Shown here: piece after piece, positions 1 through 7,411 of the stretch
Layout of the letters: every line of letters begins with the position of its first letter
Position numbering within the stretch: the stretch's first letter is position 1
DNA from: Myxococcales bacterium
GTDB lineage: Bacteria; Myxococcota_A; Bradymonadia; Bradymonadales; Bradymonadaceae
Direction of reading: 5' to 3'
Length of the DNA: 8,674 nt
Assembly (NCBI GenBank): GCA_007120615.1
Contig: SKNI01000579.1
Coordinates: 1 to 8,674 of the forward strand
Position numbers and translations under genes: made by a program
The notes under the pieces: model-generated
Database searches by the model: none
Told to the model about the DNA's origin: nothing
Seen by the model: the letters and a program-made list of their open reading frames with translations, nothing else

Positions 1-25
1 CGTCTTTGCGATTGCCCTTGCCCTT
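1..25 (-). repeat. Partial copy of a dispersed 3'-end module, cut by the window edge
   Basis: Bases 1-25 match bases 7606-7630 at 24 of 25 positions; the one difference is T for C at base 6. The same sequence occurs inverted at 7131 onward. In each case the module lies just after a stop codon and reads AAGGGC-AATCGCAGAG in the direction of the upstream gene; here that gene is the minus-strand acyltransferase ending at 55. The rest of the module lies outside the window. That it is a copy is seen directly; its function is unknown. Confidence 0.7.
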
Positions 26-55
26 GCCCTTGCCCTTGCCCTTGCCCTTGCCCTT
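14..55. repeat. Seven perfect tandem GCCCTT hexamers
   Basis: Seven uninterrupted copies of GCCCTT (AAGGGC on the minus strand) run up to and overlap by one base the TGA stop of the acyltransferase at 55-57. The related module at 7619-7630 has two perfect copies. The copy at 7131-7142 has two, one with a substitution. The array therefore looks like an expansion of a unit inside the dispersed module, probably by replication slippage. Because it lies after the stop codon, copy-number change would not alter the protein. No spacers are present, so it is not CRISPR. Confidence 0.9.
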
Positions 56-2133
56 CATGGATCGACAGAAAGCCCCTGATCCGCCATGTCGGCCTCCAAC
101 ACTTCGCGGATCGCCTGCTTGAAACCCGGGGCGAGTTGCCGACTACCGGCGGCGTTGAGATGGGTATGATCCATATATAACCAGGTGTCATCGACGACGG
201 CGGAACAGCTCTTCTCGGCGCAGATATAGTCGATGGGATCGAAGAGGGTGGCGTTGGAGAATCGTTCGATGACTTCTCGGTTGGTCTTCGTGATGGCCTT
301 CTGTCGGATGCGAACTTCATCTCGGGTGAAAGATGGTATCTCCGGTTCGGGGCGAAAGAGCGACATCCAGAGCGTGAAATCTCGCTTGAAATAGGGAACC
401 GGAGAGGCCGCGATGACCGGGATCTCCATCTCTTCGACACTGGTCAGAACATTTGCGAGTCCCGACGCCCAGGAATCAAGAGCTTCGGTGTGGGTCTGGA
501 CGCCACCACCGGCGCCATTGTCCAGGACTCGGTGGGCGTCGTGATGAGGAGAGAGGACGTAATTGCTGGCATAGGCGCTCATGATCACCAGCGCCGGTCT
601 CTCTTCTTGGATGAACTCCAACATCGACTCTTGCCAGGTGGTGCAGTCTCGATAACCGAAGATCGAGCGCTCTTTGAGAAAGGGGCAGCGGGGCATCCAC
701 CACACGATCACGTCATAACCCTCGTGATGAGCGGCATCGATCACCCCGTCGCTGAGACTTGCAGCGTGGGAATCACCGAGGAGCAGAATCGTGCCCTTCG
801 CCGACGGTTCGGATTCAGAAGCAGGGAACGTACAGTCTTGCCGAGACCAGGCGTCGGATAGGCCGTCACAGGGCAGTGCATGTGCGATGGGAAGATCGCT
901 CCATCCAGAGGGCACTGCTAAACCCCAATGTTTGGAGGCACCCGCATTTAAGACCGCTCCCAGAAGAAAGACCGACGCTGTACAAGCCACGGCCAGTCCC
1001 CAGGCTTTTCGCCCTTTAATGGCCCGGTTTCGTCGAATCGGCTCTTCCAGATATTGATAGGACAGCCACGCCGGAACAAGCGATGCCGCGCCCACCACCG
1101 GCAAGAGCCAGGGGCCGGCGTCGGGGAAGACGACCGGTGCAAAGACGATCAGCGGCCAGTGCCACAAATACCAGCTATAGGAGATGTCTCCCATCCACCG
1201 CAGCGGTTTGACGGAGAGGGTCCGCGCCACAACGTCGGAGTTGTCTCCGGCCACCAATAAGAGCACCGTTCCCATCACCGGAAATAGCGCCGCCCATCCG
1301 GGAAAGGCGGTGTTGCCGTCATAGACGACCGCGGCGCCCAGGATAAATGCCGCTCCCGCTATCCCCCACCACAGGGCCATCTTATTTCCCAACCTCGGCA
1401 GACGACTGGCCCCCAGAGCCAATAAGACCCCGGCGGCAAACTCCCAGATTCGGGTGAAGGGAAAGAAGAATCCGAATTCATCGGGTCGAAAAAAGAAGAG
1501 TTCCGGATGGGAGACCAATAAGACGCTGAGCGAAAACGACAGAGTTCCCCCGAAGAGTACGACCCCTGTTATCACCGGCCGGGCTCGCAGAAGAGACCCC
1601 TTCTTTCTTCGCCGGGCCATCACCCAGGCCCAGACAAACGCCATGGTCATGGGGAGTACAAAATAAAATTGCTCCTCCACCGACAATGACCACATATGTA
1701 AGAAGGGATTGGTCTCCAGATTGGGATCGAAATATCCACCCCCCCGGTAGAGATAGAGATTGGAGGTGAAGAGGGAAGCCGCCATCGCCGTGCGAATCGC
1801 AAATTGCTGGGCCCCTGTAGGGCTCAATAAAACCACACTCAGAAGCAGGGTGAAAACCGATACCACCGCCGCAGCCGGCAGGAGTCGACGAAAGCGCTTC
1901 TCATAAAACCGACGCAGGTCGACCTTCCCGGTCTTTGTCAACTCTCTCAATAATACCTGGGCGATGACGAATCCGGAGAGCACGAAGAAGACGTCAACCC
2001 CGATATATCCGCCCGTAAAAAAGATTTCGGCGTGAAAGAGGACCACCAGAACCACGGCGATTCCTCGAAGCCCTTGAATGTCGAGACGATAGTGATTTTT
2101 CTGGACGTTTGTTGACCAACGAGCTTGTTCCAT
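55..2133 (-). CDS. Membrane O-acyltransferase (acyltransferase-3 family) with C-terminal SGNH domain
   Basis: This 692-residue protein has the OafA/YrhL-type architecture: a multi-pass acyltransferase-3 domain (about residues 14-395) followed by a periplasmic SGNH hydrolase-like domain (about 445-680). Landmarks are YRLDIQGLRG (15-24) with the conserved His34 of the FHA motif, GVDVFFVLSGF (45-55), the basic FYEKRFRRLLP (76-86), HMWSLSVEEQFY (146-157), FTRIWEFAAG (226-235) and SYSWYLWHWP (318-327). The SGNH part shows GDSH (453-456, nucleophile Ser455) and a C-terminal DHTH (655-658) supplying Asp655 and His658. Members of this family move acyl groups, usually acetyl, across the inner membrane and onto lipopolysaccharide, exopolysaccharide or peptidoglycan sugars. 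The actual acceptor cannot be told from sequence. The ATG at 2133 is preceded on its strand by a G-run and places the family's N-terminal motif at residue 15, so the start is credible. The gene stands alone, divergent from the efflux operon. Confidence 0.93.
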   Translation of the reverse strand: MEQARWSTNVQKNHYRLDIQGLRGIAVVLVVLFHAEIFFTGGYIGVDVFFVLSGFVIAQVLLRELTKTGKVDLRRFYEKRFRRLLPAAAVVSVFTLLLSVVLLSPTGAQQFAIRTAMAASLFTSNLYLYRGGGYFDPNLETNPFLHMWSLSVEEQFYFVLPMTMAFVWAWVMARRRKKGSLLRARPVITGVVLFGGTLSFSLSVLLVSHPELFFFRPDEFGFFFPFTRIWEFAAGVLLALGASRLPRLGNKMALWWGIAGAAFILGAAVVYDGNTAFPGWAALFPVMGTVLLLVAGDNSDVVARTLSVKPLRWMGDISYSWYLWHWPLIVFAPVVFPDAGPWLLPVVGAASLVPAWLSYQYLEEPIRRNRAIKGRKAWGLAVACTASVFLLGAVLNAGASKHWGLAVPSGWSDLPIAHALPCDGLSDAWSRQDCTFPASESEPSAKGTILLLGDSHAASLSDGVIDAAHHEGYDVIVWWMPRCPFLKERSIFGYRDCTTWQESMLEFIQEERPALVIMSAYASNYVLSPHHDAHRVLDNGAGGGVQTHTEALDSWASGLANVLTSVEEMEIPVIAASPVPYFKRDFTLWMSLFRPEPEIPSFTRDEVRIRQKAITKTNREVIERFSNATLFDPIDYICAEKSCSAVVDDTWLYMDHTHLNAAGSRQLAPGFKQAIREVLEADMADQGLSVDP

Positions 2134-2197
2134 TCGACCCCCCCACGACTTTGTAACTGGCTGGGACTACTCGCCCGGAACCGAACGACTACCCTGG

Positions 2198-2225
2198 CAC
2201 TGGTCTACCAAATATGGTCACTGGT
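2198..2225. promoter_or_regulatory. Operator-like cluster: CACTGGT direct repeats with nested dyads
   Basis: CACTGGT occurs at 2198-2204 and again at 2219-2225, start to start 21 bp, about two helical turns. Between them lie two short dyads that share a half-site: TGGT-CT-ACCA (2201-2210) and ACCA-AATA-TGGT (2207-2218). This spacing suits a dimeric regulator bound to one face of the helix. The motifs are short and could be chance, and no regulator gene is in the window. Confidence 0.25.
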
Positions 2226-2247
2226 TCATCGCCGTCAAAACCGTAAC

Positions 2248-2278
2248 GAAGCGCGGACGTCCCCGTCCGCACGCCTTC
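2248..2278. repeat. GC-rich palindrome in the divergent intergenic region
   Basis: GCGGACG (2253-2259) and CGTCCGC (2264-2270) form a perfect 7-bp stem around the loop TCCC. An outer GAAG/CTTC stem (2248-2251 with 2275-2278) extends it across a small internal loop. No T-run follows on either strand, so it is a poor candidate for an intrinsic terminator. It could be a REP-like dispersed palindrome or a regulator site. The structure is seen directly; the role is unknown. Confidence 0.6.
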
Positions 2279-2372
2279 AAAATAGAAATACAAAACCTAT
2301 CTTCCTGTGTTACTACACGCTCTACGGCCCGAGCTTTGGTAATGGGTAGGCGGCCCCTAAAGAGGAGAGTGG

Positions 2373-3683
2373 ATGGCACCGAAGAAAAAACATCCCACGG
2401 CAGCGGAGATCGAGGAGACCCTGAAGAAAGATAAAAAGGGTCGCATACCGTTTTGGTTGGTCGTGGCCGTGGTGACCGGTGCGCTCATCGGGGGTGTGGT
2501 GTGGTGGCAATGGCCAAAAGAGATCGAGATTCACTGGACGACCCACCAGGTAGAGCGAGGCGACATCGTGGTTTCGGCCAACGCCACCGGAAAACTTCAG
2601 CCTCGACGAACGGTGACCGTGGGCGCCGAGATCTCCGGAAAGATCGCCACCGTCGATGTAGAAAATAACGATCTGGTCGAGATCGGTCAGGTGCTCGCGA
2701 CCTTCGATACAGACGTACTCGAGGGCTCGCTGGCGCTGGCTCGGGCGAGTCTTGCCTCGTCTGAGGCTTCGCTTCGTCGGGCGGAGGCGTCCTATGCCGA
2801 GGCTCAGTCGGAGGAGGCTCGAACCAAGACCCTGGTGGAGCGAGAGGTCGTGGCCACCGCCGAAGCCGAAGCCGCCCAGACCCGGACGGTTCGCGCCGGC
2901 GCCGATCTCGACCAGGCTCGCGCAGATCTGGAGCGCTCCCGTGCCCAGGTCGACGACGTTCGAGCCCAGATTGGCCGCTCCGTGATCACCTCTCCCATCG
3001 ACGGCGTGGTTCTGTCTCGACAGGTAGAACCGGGCCAGACCGTGGCCTCCTCATTGCAGGCCCCCGAACTCTTTATCGTCGCTGAGGACTTAAGCCAGAT
3101 GAAATTGGAGGTCTGGGTCGATGAGGCCGACGTCGGTCTGGTTCAGCCCGGTCAAGAGGCGACCTTTGAAGTCAGCGCCTGGCCGGGGAGGACCTTTGAC
3201 GCCACCGTTGAGACCCTCGATCTTCAGCACACCCTGACCGATAACGTGGTCACCTATATCGCCCAGCTCTCGGTGGAGAATCCCGAACACCTGCTTCGAC
3301 CGGGGATGACGGCGGCGGCCAATATCATCACCGGGGAGCAAAATGATATCCTGAGAGTTCCCAACACCGCCCTTCGTTTTGAGCCTCCAGTGGTCGAGGA
3401 GAGCTCCGGTTCGGCTCTGGTTCCCCAGTTTCGAAGACGTCAACGCCGAGGTAGTGAGGCCGAGGGGGTGGGCAGGGTGTTTATTCTGCAGGACGGCGAG
3501 CCGGCGGAAGTTCGGGTCAACACCGGGCGCACCGACGGGCGGTTTACCGCCATTGAATCCGACGAGATCACCGAGGGGACACAACTTGTGATCGGGTTTA
3601 CCGAAGGAGCATCCGACACCGAAGAGTCCGGGCGTCGGGGCGGTCCCGGTGGCGGTGCAAGAGGCGGTGGGGGGCCGAGATGA
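2373..3683 (+). CDS. Periplasmic adaptor subunit (HlyD/MacA-type) of tripartite ABC efflux pump
   Basis: This 436-residue membrane fusion protein should be anchored in the inner membrane by one N-terminal helix (about 26-46) after a lysine-rich cytoplasmic start, and should bridge permease and outer-membrane channel. The order matches the family: first half of the lipoyl/barrel-sandwich domain (about 80-112), an Ala/Glu/Arg-rich coiled-coil hairpin (about 113-202), the second lipoyl half starting SVITSPIDGVVLSR (203-216), a beta-barrel (about 240-320) ending in PGMTAAANI, and a membrane-proximal domain starting VPNTALRF (329-336). A basic, low-complexity linker (about 342-367, with RRRQRR) and a Gly/Arg-rich tail (420-436) make it longer than E. 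coli MacA (about 370). Similar variable linkers are common in MacA-like adaptors. The start is supported by GAGGAG 5 nt upstream. The stop overlaps the ATPase start in an ATGA, and the whole operon supports MacA-like over RND-type assignment. Confidence 0.92.
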   Translation: MAPKKKHPTAAEIEETLKKDKKGRIPFWLVVAVVTGALIGGVVWWQWPKEIEIHWTTHQVERGDIVVSANATGKLQPRRTVTVGAEISGKIATVDVENNDLVEIGQVLATFDTDVLEGSLALARASLASSEASLRRAEASYAEAQSEEARTKTLVEREVVATAEAEAAQTRTVRAGADLDQARADLERSRAQVDDVRAQIGRSVITSPIDGVVLSRQVEPGQTVASSLQAPELFIVAEDLSQMKLEVWVDEADVGLVQPGQEATFEVSAWPGRTFDATVETLDLQHTLTDNVVTYIAQLSVENPEHLLRPGMTAAANIITGEQNDILRVPNTALRFEPPVVEESSGSALVPQFRRRQRRGSEAEGVGRVFILQDGEPAEVRVNTGRTDGRFTAIESDEITEGTQLVIGFTEGASDTEESGRRGGPGGGARGGGGPR

Positions 3684-4411
3684 TCGAGCCGGATACCAGT
3701 CCTGAAAGCACCGAACCGATTATCGAGATGCGAAAGATTCGCAAGATCTACGGAAGCGGAAATACCGAGGTTCGCGCGCTCGACGGCGTGGACTTTCGCA
3801 TCGAGCCCGGCCAATTCGTCTCCGTCATGGGCCCCAGCGGATCGGGAAAGTCGACCTGCATGAATATCGTCGGTTGCCTCGATACGCCGTCGAGCGGGGC
3901 CTATCTCTTTTGTGGCCTCGATGTGGCTCGGTACGACAAAAATCAACTGGCTCTGTTGCGCAGAAATTATCTGGGGTTTGTCTTTCAGAGTTTCAACCTC
4001 ATCGCTCGCACCACGGCGCTAGAAAACGTGGAGCTGCCCCTGATCTACAAAGGCGTAAAGCCGGCAGAGAGACGCCTTCGAGCCATGAAAGCCCTGGCCT
4101 CGGTGGGCATCGCCGACCGCGCCGATCACGCCCCATCGGAGCTCTCCGGGGGCCAGCAACAACGAGTCGCCATCGCCCGGGCCCTGGTCTCGGAGCCCAC
4201 CTTGCTTCTGGCCGATGAGCCCACGGGAAATCTCGACACCGAGACCACCGCCGATGTTCTCCACCTGTTGCAACAGCTCAACCACGAGCACGATCTGACC
4301 ATCGTTATGGTCACTCATGAGCCGGAGGTCGCCGTTCACACCCGGCGGGTCCTCTATTTTGTGGACGGAAAGCTCGTCGACGACGGCCCTCCGTCGGAGG
4401 TGATCCCATGA
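3680..4411 (+). CDS. ABC transporter ATP-binding protein (MacB/LolD-type)
   Basis: This 243-residue stand-alone nucleotide-binding subunit should power the pump from the cytoplasmic face of the inner membrane. All catalytic elements are intact: Walker A GPSGSGKST (51-59), Q-loop Gln103 in FVFQSFNLI, signature LSGGQQQR (155-162), Walker B LLLADE (175-180), D-loop NLD (184-186) and H-loop His213 in MVTHE. The stretch EVRALDGVDF before Walker A and the GCLD just after it (65-68) are typical of the MacB/LolD/FtsE group, which works with FtsX-fold permeases by mechanotransmission. In E. coli MacB this domain is fused to the permease; here the two are separate genes, as in the YknY/YknZ arrangement. 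The ATG overlaps the adaptor stop by 4 nt (ATGA), and its own stop overlaps the permease start the same way, so translational coupling is likely. LolD is less likely given the adaptor and TolC neighbours. Confidence 0.96.
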   Translation: MIEPDTSPESTEPIIEMRKIRKIYGSGNTEVRALDGVDFRIEPGQFVSVMGPSGSGKSTCMNIVGCLDTPSSGAYLFCGLDVARYDKNQLALLRRNYLGFVFQSFNLIARTTALENVELPLIYKGVKPAERRLRAMKALASVGIADRADHAPSELSGGQQQRVAIARALVSEPTLLLADEPTGNLDTETTADVLHLLQQLNHEHDLTIVMVTHEPEVAVHTRRVLYFVDGKLVDDGPPSEVIP

Positions 4412-5613
4412 GATTAGCGGACACCTTTCAGATGGCCTTTTTGGCCATCGCGCGAAATAAAATCCGCTCCTTTCTGACGGCTCTGGGTATCATCATCGGG
4501 GTGGGAAGCGTCATCGCCATGGTCCACGTCGGCCAGGCCGCCACCCAGAGCGTCACCGAAAATATCTCGTCGATGGGCTCCAATCTTCTGATCGTTTCTC
4601 CGGCGCGCGCGCGACGCGGGCCCGGCGGAGTCCGCATCACCTCTCCGCCCTTCACCATCGATGATGTGGAGACGCTGGAACACGAGATCCGGGGAATCCT
4701 GGTGGCTCCCGAGATCAATACCAATCAGTCTCTGGTCTACGCCAACGTCAATCACAACGCCTCCATTCTGGGGACCACCAACGATTATTTCGAGATTCGC
4801 AACTACCAGCTCGACCGGGGACGCTATTTCGAGCCCGAGGAGATCGAGCGCTCCGCCACGGTCTGCATTATCGGGAGCACGGTCAACGACACCATGTTCG
4901 GAAGAAGCGACCCGCTGGGTAATAATCTGCGGGTCGGTCGAACCTCCTGCGAAGTAGTGGGCATCCTCCAGGCGAAAGGAGCCTCATTCGGGCGAGATTT
5001 GGACGACGTGGTGGTCATGCCCACGGGCACCGTTCAGAGTAGAATTCTTGGAAATATGGACGTCCGATCCATTCAGATCTCGGCCCTGCAGGACGGCACC
5101 ACCGCCCGTATTAAAGCCGAGATCGAAGAGCTCTTACGGGATCGACGCGGCGGCTCGGGACGAGAAGATGACTTCTTTGTGCGCGATATGCAGGAGGTCG
5201 CCGACACCCTTGAGGGGACGACCCGTACCCTGACCATGCTGCTCGGGGCCATCGCCGCGATCAGCTTATTGGTGGGCGGGATCGGAATCATGAATATCAT
5301 GCTGGTGTCGGTCACCGAGCGAACCCGAGAGATCGGGATCCGAATCGCCATCGGTGCCCAGGTCAAAGACGTGATGATTCAATTTCTCGTAGAAGCGGTA
5401 GCGCTGTCTTGTCTGGGCGGACTCCTCGGCGTCGGTGTGGGAATCGCCGGCACTCATTTCGCCACCCAGGCCATGGATCTTCCCTTCGTATTATCGATGG
5501 ACACGATCTTGATCGGCTTTGGGTTCTCCGCATTCGTGGGGGTGGTCTTTGGCTTCTTTCCGGCCCGAAAAGCGGCCAATCTCAATCCCATTGAGGCTCT
5601 GCGTCATGAGTAG
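4408..5613 (+). CDS. ABC transporter permease (MacB/FtsX-type)
   Basis: This 401-residue inner-membrane subunit has the four-helix MacB plan: TM1 (about 20-42) after a short amphipathic start with RNKIRSFLTALGIIIGVG, a large MacB periplasmic core domain (about 43-270), and three C-terminal helices (about 277-300, 328-348 and 366-384). Family hallmarks include GGIGIMNIMLVSVTERTREI (290-309), the conserved cytoplasmic loop IRIAIGA (311-317) after TM2, and the C-terminal FPARKAANLNPIEALRHE. In the periplasmic domain, DLDDVVVMP (197-205) matches the conserved MacB segment. Cys153 and Cys181 sit in neighbouring strands and might form a disulfide, which is inference. MacB-type permeases form dimers that push substrate from the periplasm into the TolC duct instead of passing it through the membrane. 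Start and stop overlap neighbours by 4 and 8 nt. The substrate (peptide, macrolide, siderophore or lipid) is not determinable. Confidence 0.95.
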   Translation: MRLADTFQMAFLAIARNKIRSFLTALGIIIGVGSVIAMVHVGQAATQSVTENISSMGSNLLIVSPARARRGPGGVRITSPPFTIDDVETLEHEIRGILVAPEINTNQSLVYANVNHNASILGTTNDYFEIRNYQLDRGRYFEPEEIERSATVCIIGSTVNDTMFGRSDPLGNNLRVGRTSCEVVGILQAKGASFGRDLDDVVVMPTGTVQSRILGNMDVRSIQISALQDGTTARIKAEIEELLRDRRGGSGREDDFFVRDMQEVADTLEGTTRTLTMLLGAIAAISLLVGGIGIMNIMLVSVTERTREIGIRIAIGAQVKDVMIQFLVEAVALSCLGGLLGVGVGIAGTHFATQAMDLPFVLSMDTILIGFGFSAFVGVVFGFFPARKAANLNPIEALRHE

Positions 5614-7096
5614 TAGAACTCCCCTCTTTGTCGCTGTGACGGGTCTCATCTGCGCTGCTGTGGCTTTTGCCCCGGCTGCTGTCTCGGCACAAACTCAGGC
5701 CCAGATGCCGACCTCGCTGACTCCTGCGGAAGCTCTGGAATTGGCGGTGGAGTCCAACCCCGAGCTTCGAGGGGCCCGGGTGGAGACTCAGCGAGCCGAC
5801 CTTCTGGTGGAGCGCGAGGAGAATGTCCGGACTCCGCTGTTCTCGGCGGACGCCGGTTTTCGATACGGGCAATCGCCCCGGCTTTCGGCGGCGGGAACCC
5901 GGCTGATCGACTCCAGCTCGCTGACCTTCGGCACCCGGCTCTCCCACACCTTGCCCATGGGAACCCAGGTGGCCTTGAGCGCTGCCATGGGCCGGGCTTC
6001 CCGGGACTCCGTGGAGCTCGGAGAGCTGGGCGTGGCCTATGATTCCAGGCTGGGCGTAGAGGCGACTCATCCTCTGCTGCGAGGGTTCGGCGTAGACATC
6101 GTGGAGTCATCTCTTCGCACGGCCCGGCTCTCTCGAGAATCCGTGGACGCCCAGCAGATGGCCACCACCAGCGCTCTGGTTCAGGACGTTCTGGCCACCT
6201 ACTGGGATCTCTGGCTCGCGCAACAGACCCTCGAGATCCAGGAAGCGGCCCTGGAGTTGGCCCATCAAAATCTGGCCAACGCCGAGATTCGACGAGACGC
6301 CGGTGCGCTGGCCAATGCCGAGCTAATCACCCTGCGAATGGAGGTCTCCAGCGTGGAAGAGCGCCTGGTCTCGGCCAGAAATCTGGTCCGGCAGCGCTCC
6401 ACCGAGCTGGCCCGTGTCCTGGGCCAGTCACCGGAGAGCCAATTCGTCGCCGTCGTCGATGAGCCTCCTTCGGCAGAACTCCCCGTCCGACAAGAAGCGA
6501 TGGAGCTCCAACAGAGTCAGTCCTACGATCTCTTTCGTCAGCAAACCAATATCGACAGCGCCAAAATTCAGGCCCAACTCGCCGACAACGACGCGCTCCC
6601 CCGCCTGGATGCGGTGGGCTCCTTTTTCATCGACGGCCTCGACCGTGGACCCGGCGGAGCTCTCGCTCAGATGGGAAGGTTCGAGGGATTTGTGGCCTTC
6701 GCAGGTCTTCGCCTGGAGCTGCCCATCAACAACCGCGCTCGTCAGGCCGACGCCCAACGAGCCCACCTGGCCGTGCGCTCCGCCGAGATCGAATACGAAC
6801 GACTCCAGGGCCTGTTGGACGCCCGAATGATCTCGCTCTTAAATGACGTGGAAGCCGCCCGCGAACGCATGGAATTCGCCCGGGAAACCGCCGAATACGC
6901 TCGCCAGAACGTCGACGCTCAGACCGCCCGCTTTGAGGTCGGGCGGGGCACGACATTTGAAGTCGTCGACGCCCTGCAGCGCTTTCAGGAGGCCGAACTC
7001 CGGGTCGTGGAAACGGAGGTCTCTATCGTTCAACAACTTTTGGCGATCGATGATCTCACGGGGGAGTTGCTTGGGAAGTGGGACGTGATTCCTTGA
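5606..7096 (+). CDS. TolC-type outer membrane efflux channel
   Basis: This is a 496-residue outer membrane efflux protein with a clear signal peptide: MSSRTPLFVAVT, an Ala/Val-rich core, and probable cleavage after VSA (residue 28). The mature part starts LTPAEALELAVESNPEL, the standard first helix of the family. Two OEP repeats follow (about 38-230 and 300-490), each with long Ala/Glu/Arg-rich helices. HPLLRGFG (about 154-161) is the conserved turn seen in many TolC homologues of this type. The same frame is open upstream to an ATG at 5519, but that start would overlap the permease by about 95 nt and bury the signal peptide. The ATG at 5606 has GAGG 9 nt upstream and is preferred. The 8-nt overlap with the permease stop suggests coupled expression. 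It is the last gene of the operon and supplies the exit duct. Length agrees with the family. No intrinsic terminator directly follows. Confidence 0.94.
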   Translation: MSSRTPLFVAVTGLICAAVAFAPAAVSAQTQAQMPTSLTPAEALELAVESNPELRGARVETQRADLLVEREENVRTPLFSADAGFRYGQSPRLSAAGTRLIDSSSLTFGTRLSHTLPMGTQVALSAAMGRASRDSVELGELGVAYDSRLGVEATHPLLRGFGVDIVESSLRTARLSRESVDAQQMATTSALVQDVLATYWDLWLAQQTLEIQEAALELAHQNLANAEIRRDAGALANAELITLRMEVSSVEERLVSARNLVRQRSTELARVLGQSPESQFVAVVDEPPSAELPVRQEAMELQQSQSYDLFRQQTNIDSAKIQAQLADNDALPRLDAVGSFFIDGLDRGPGGALAQMGRFEGFVAFAGLRLELPINNRARQADAQRAHLAVRSAEIEYERLQGLLDARMISLLNDVEAARERMEFARETAEYARQNVDAQTARFEVGRGTTFEVVDALQRFQEAELRVVETEVSIVQQLLAIDDLTGELLGKWDVIP

Positions 7097-7130
7097 GGAG
7101 ACGGGGAGGGGAAAGAGAGAGGGGAGAGAG

Positions 7131-7338
7131 AAGGGCAAGAGCAATCGCAGAGATGCGGAGAGGCGCCAAGACGCAGAGGAAGGGCAAGGGAAGGTGGGGT
7201 TTGGGAGCGACTGCCGGGTGGTAGTAAACCGACCACTTTACAGTAGGGCAACCTCGGGAACCGACCCCGTTCCAGTTTGCCAACCCCCAAATCTTAAATA
7301 GCCCGCCGTTCAGGGCGTCCTTAATAGAAGGCGCTCCG
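7131..7338 (+). repeat. Left arm of long inverted repeat
   Basis: This arm pairs with 7412-7630 in four collinear blocks. 7131-7189 against 7572-7630 matches at 53 of 59 without gaps. 7209-7219 against 7543-7553 matches at 11 of 11. 7227-7296 against 7437-7506 matches at 53 of 70 without gaps. 7320-7338 against 7412-7430 matches at 17 of 19. Between blocks the arms differ in length. The first block is the dispersed 3'-end module, here directly downstream of the channel gene. A smaller hairpin is nested inside: GGCAA (7247-7251) with TTGCC (7277-7281) around GGAAC/GTTCC. Confidence 0.85.
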
Positions 7339-7380
7339 AGCCGCGAACCTCGTTGTCTATCGCGAGGTGTGGATGGCTCG
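7337..7380 (+). repeat. Central hairpin of the inverted-repeat region
   Basis: CGAGCC (7337-7342) pairs with GGCTCG (7375-7380), and inside it ACCTCG (7347-7352) pairs with CGAGGT (7363-7368) around a 10-nt loop. This sits at the apex of the large inverted repeat, left of its exact midpoint; 7381-7411 shows no comparable stem. It would form a branched tip if the region is transcribed through. Seen directly; no family recognised. Confidence 0.6.
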
Positions 7381-7411
7381 AAACGATCGGAATTGGCGAT
7401 ATGGGGTAATC

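Larger units (their letters stand above)
2134..2372. promoter_or_regulatory. Divergent intergenic region between acyltransferase and efflux operon
   Basis: These 239 bp must carry the promoters of both divergent transcription units. No strong consensus sigma-70 promoter is visible. The best plus-strand candidate is TTCAAA (2276-2281) and TATCTT (2298-2303) with a 16-bp spacer, which is weak. A GAGGAG ribosome binding site (2362-2367) lies 5 nt before the adaptor ATG. The acyltransferase has only a G-run just upstream of its ATG. The region also contains a GC-rich palindrome (2248-2278) and a cluster of short direct and inverted repeats (2198-2225), described separately. No convincing coding sequence was seen. 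Confidence 0.55.

Noticed and set aside
14..55. CRISPR-like repetition
   Set aside because: The units are contiguous 6-bp tandem copies with no spacers, and there are no cas genes.
2125..2349. Small plus-strand frame in the divergent region
   Set aside because: It overlaps the acyltransferase start, contains the palindrome, has no good ribosome binding site, and the translation matches nothing I recognise.
3440..3946. Long antisense frames inside the operon (for example 3440-3946, 3090-3584 and 5582-6070 on the minus strand)
   Set aside because: They are shadows of well-supported plus-strand genes in GC-rich DNA, and their translations have no recognisable domains.
5519..5605. Longer N-terminus for the TolC-type channel from ATG 5519
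   Set aside because: It would add 29 residues before an obvious signal peptide and overlap the permease by about 95 nt. The ATG at 5606 has a suitable ribosome binding site.
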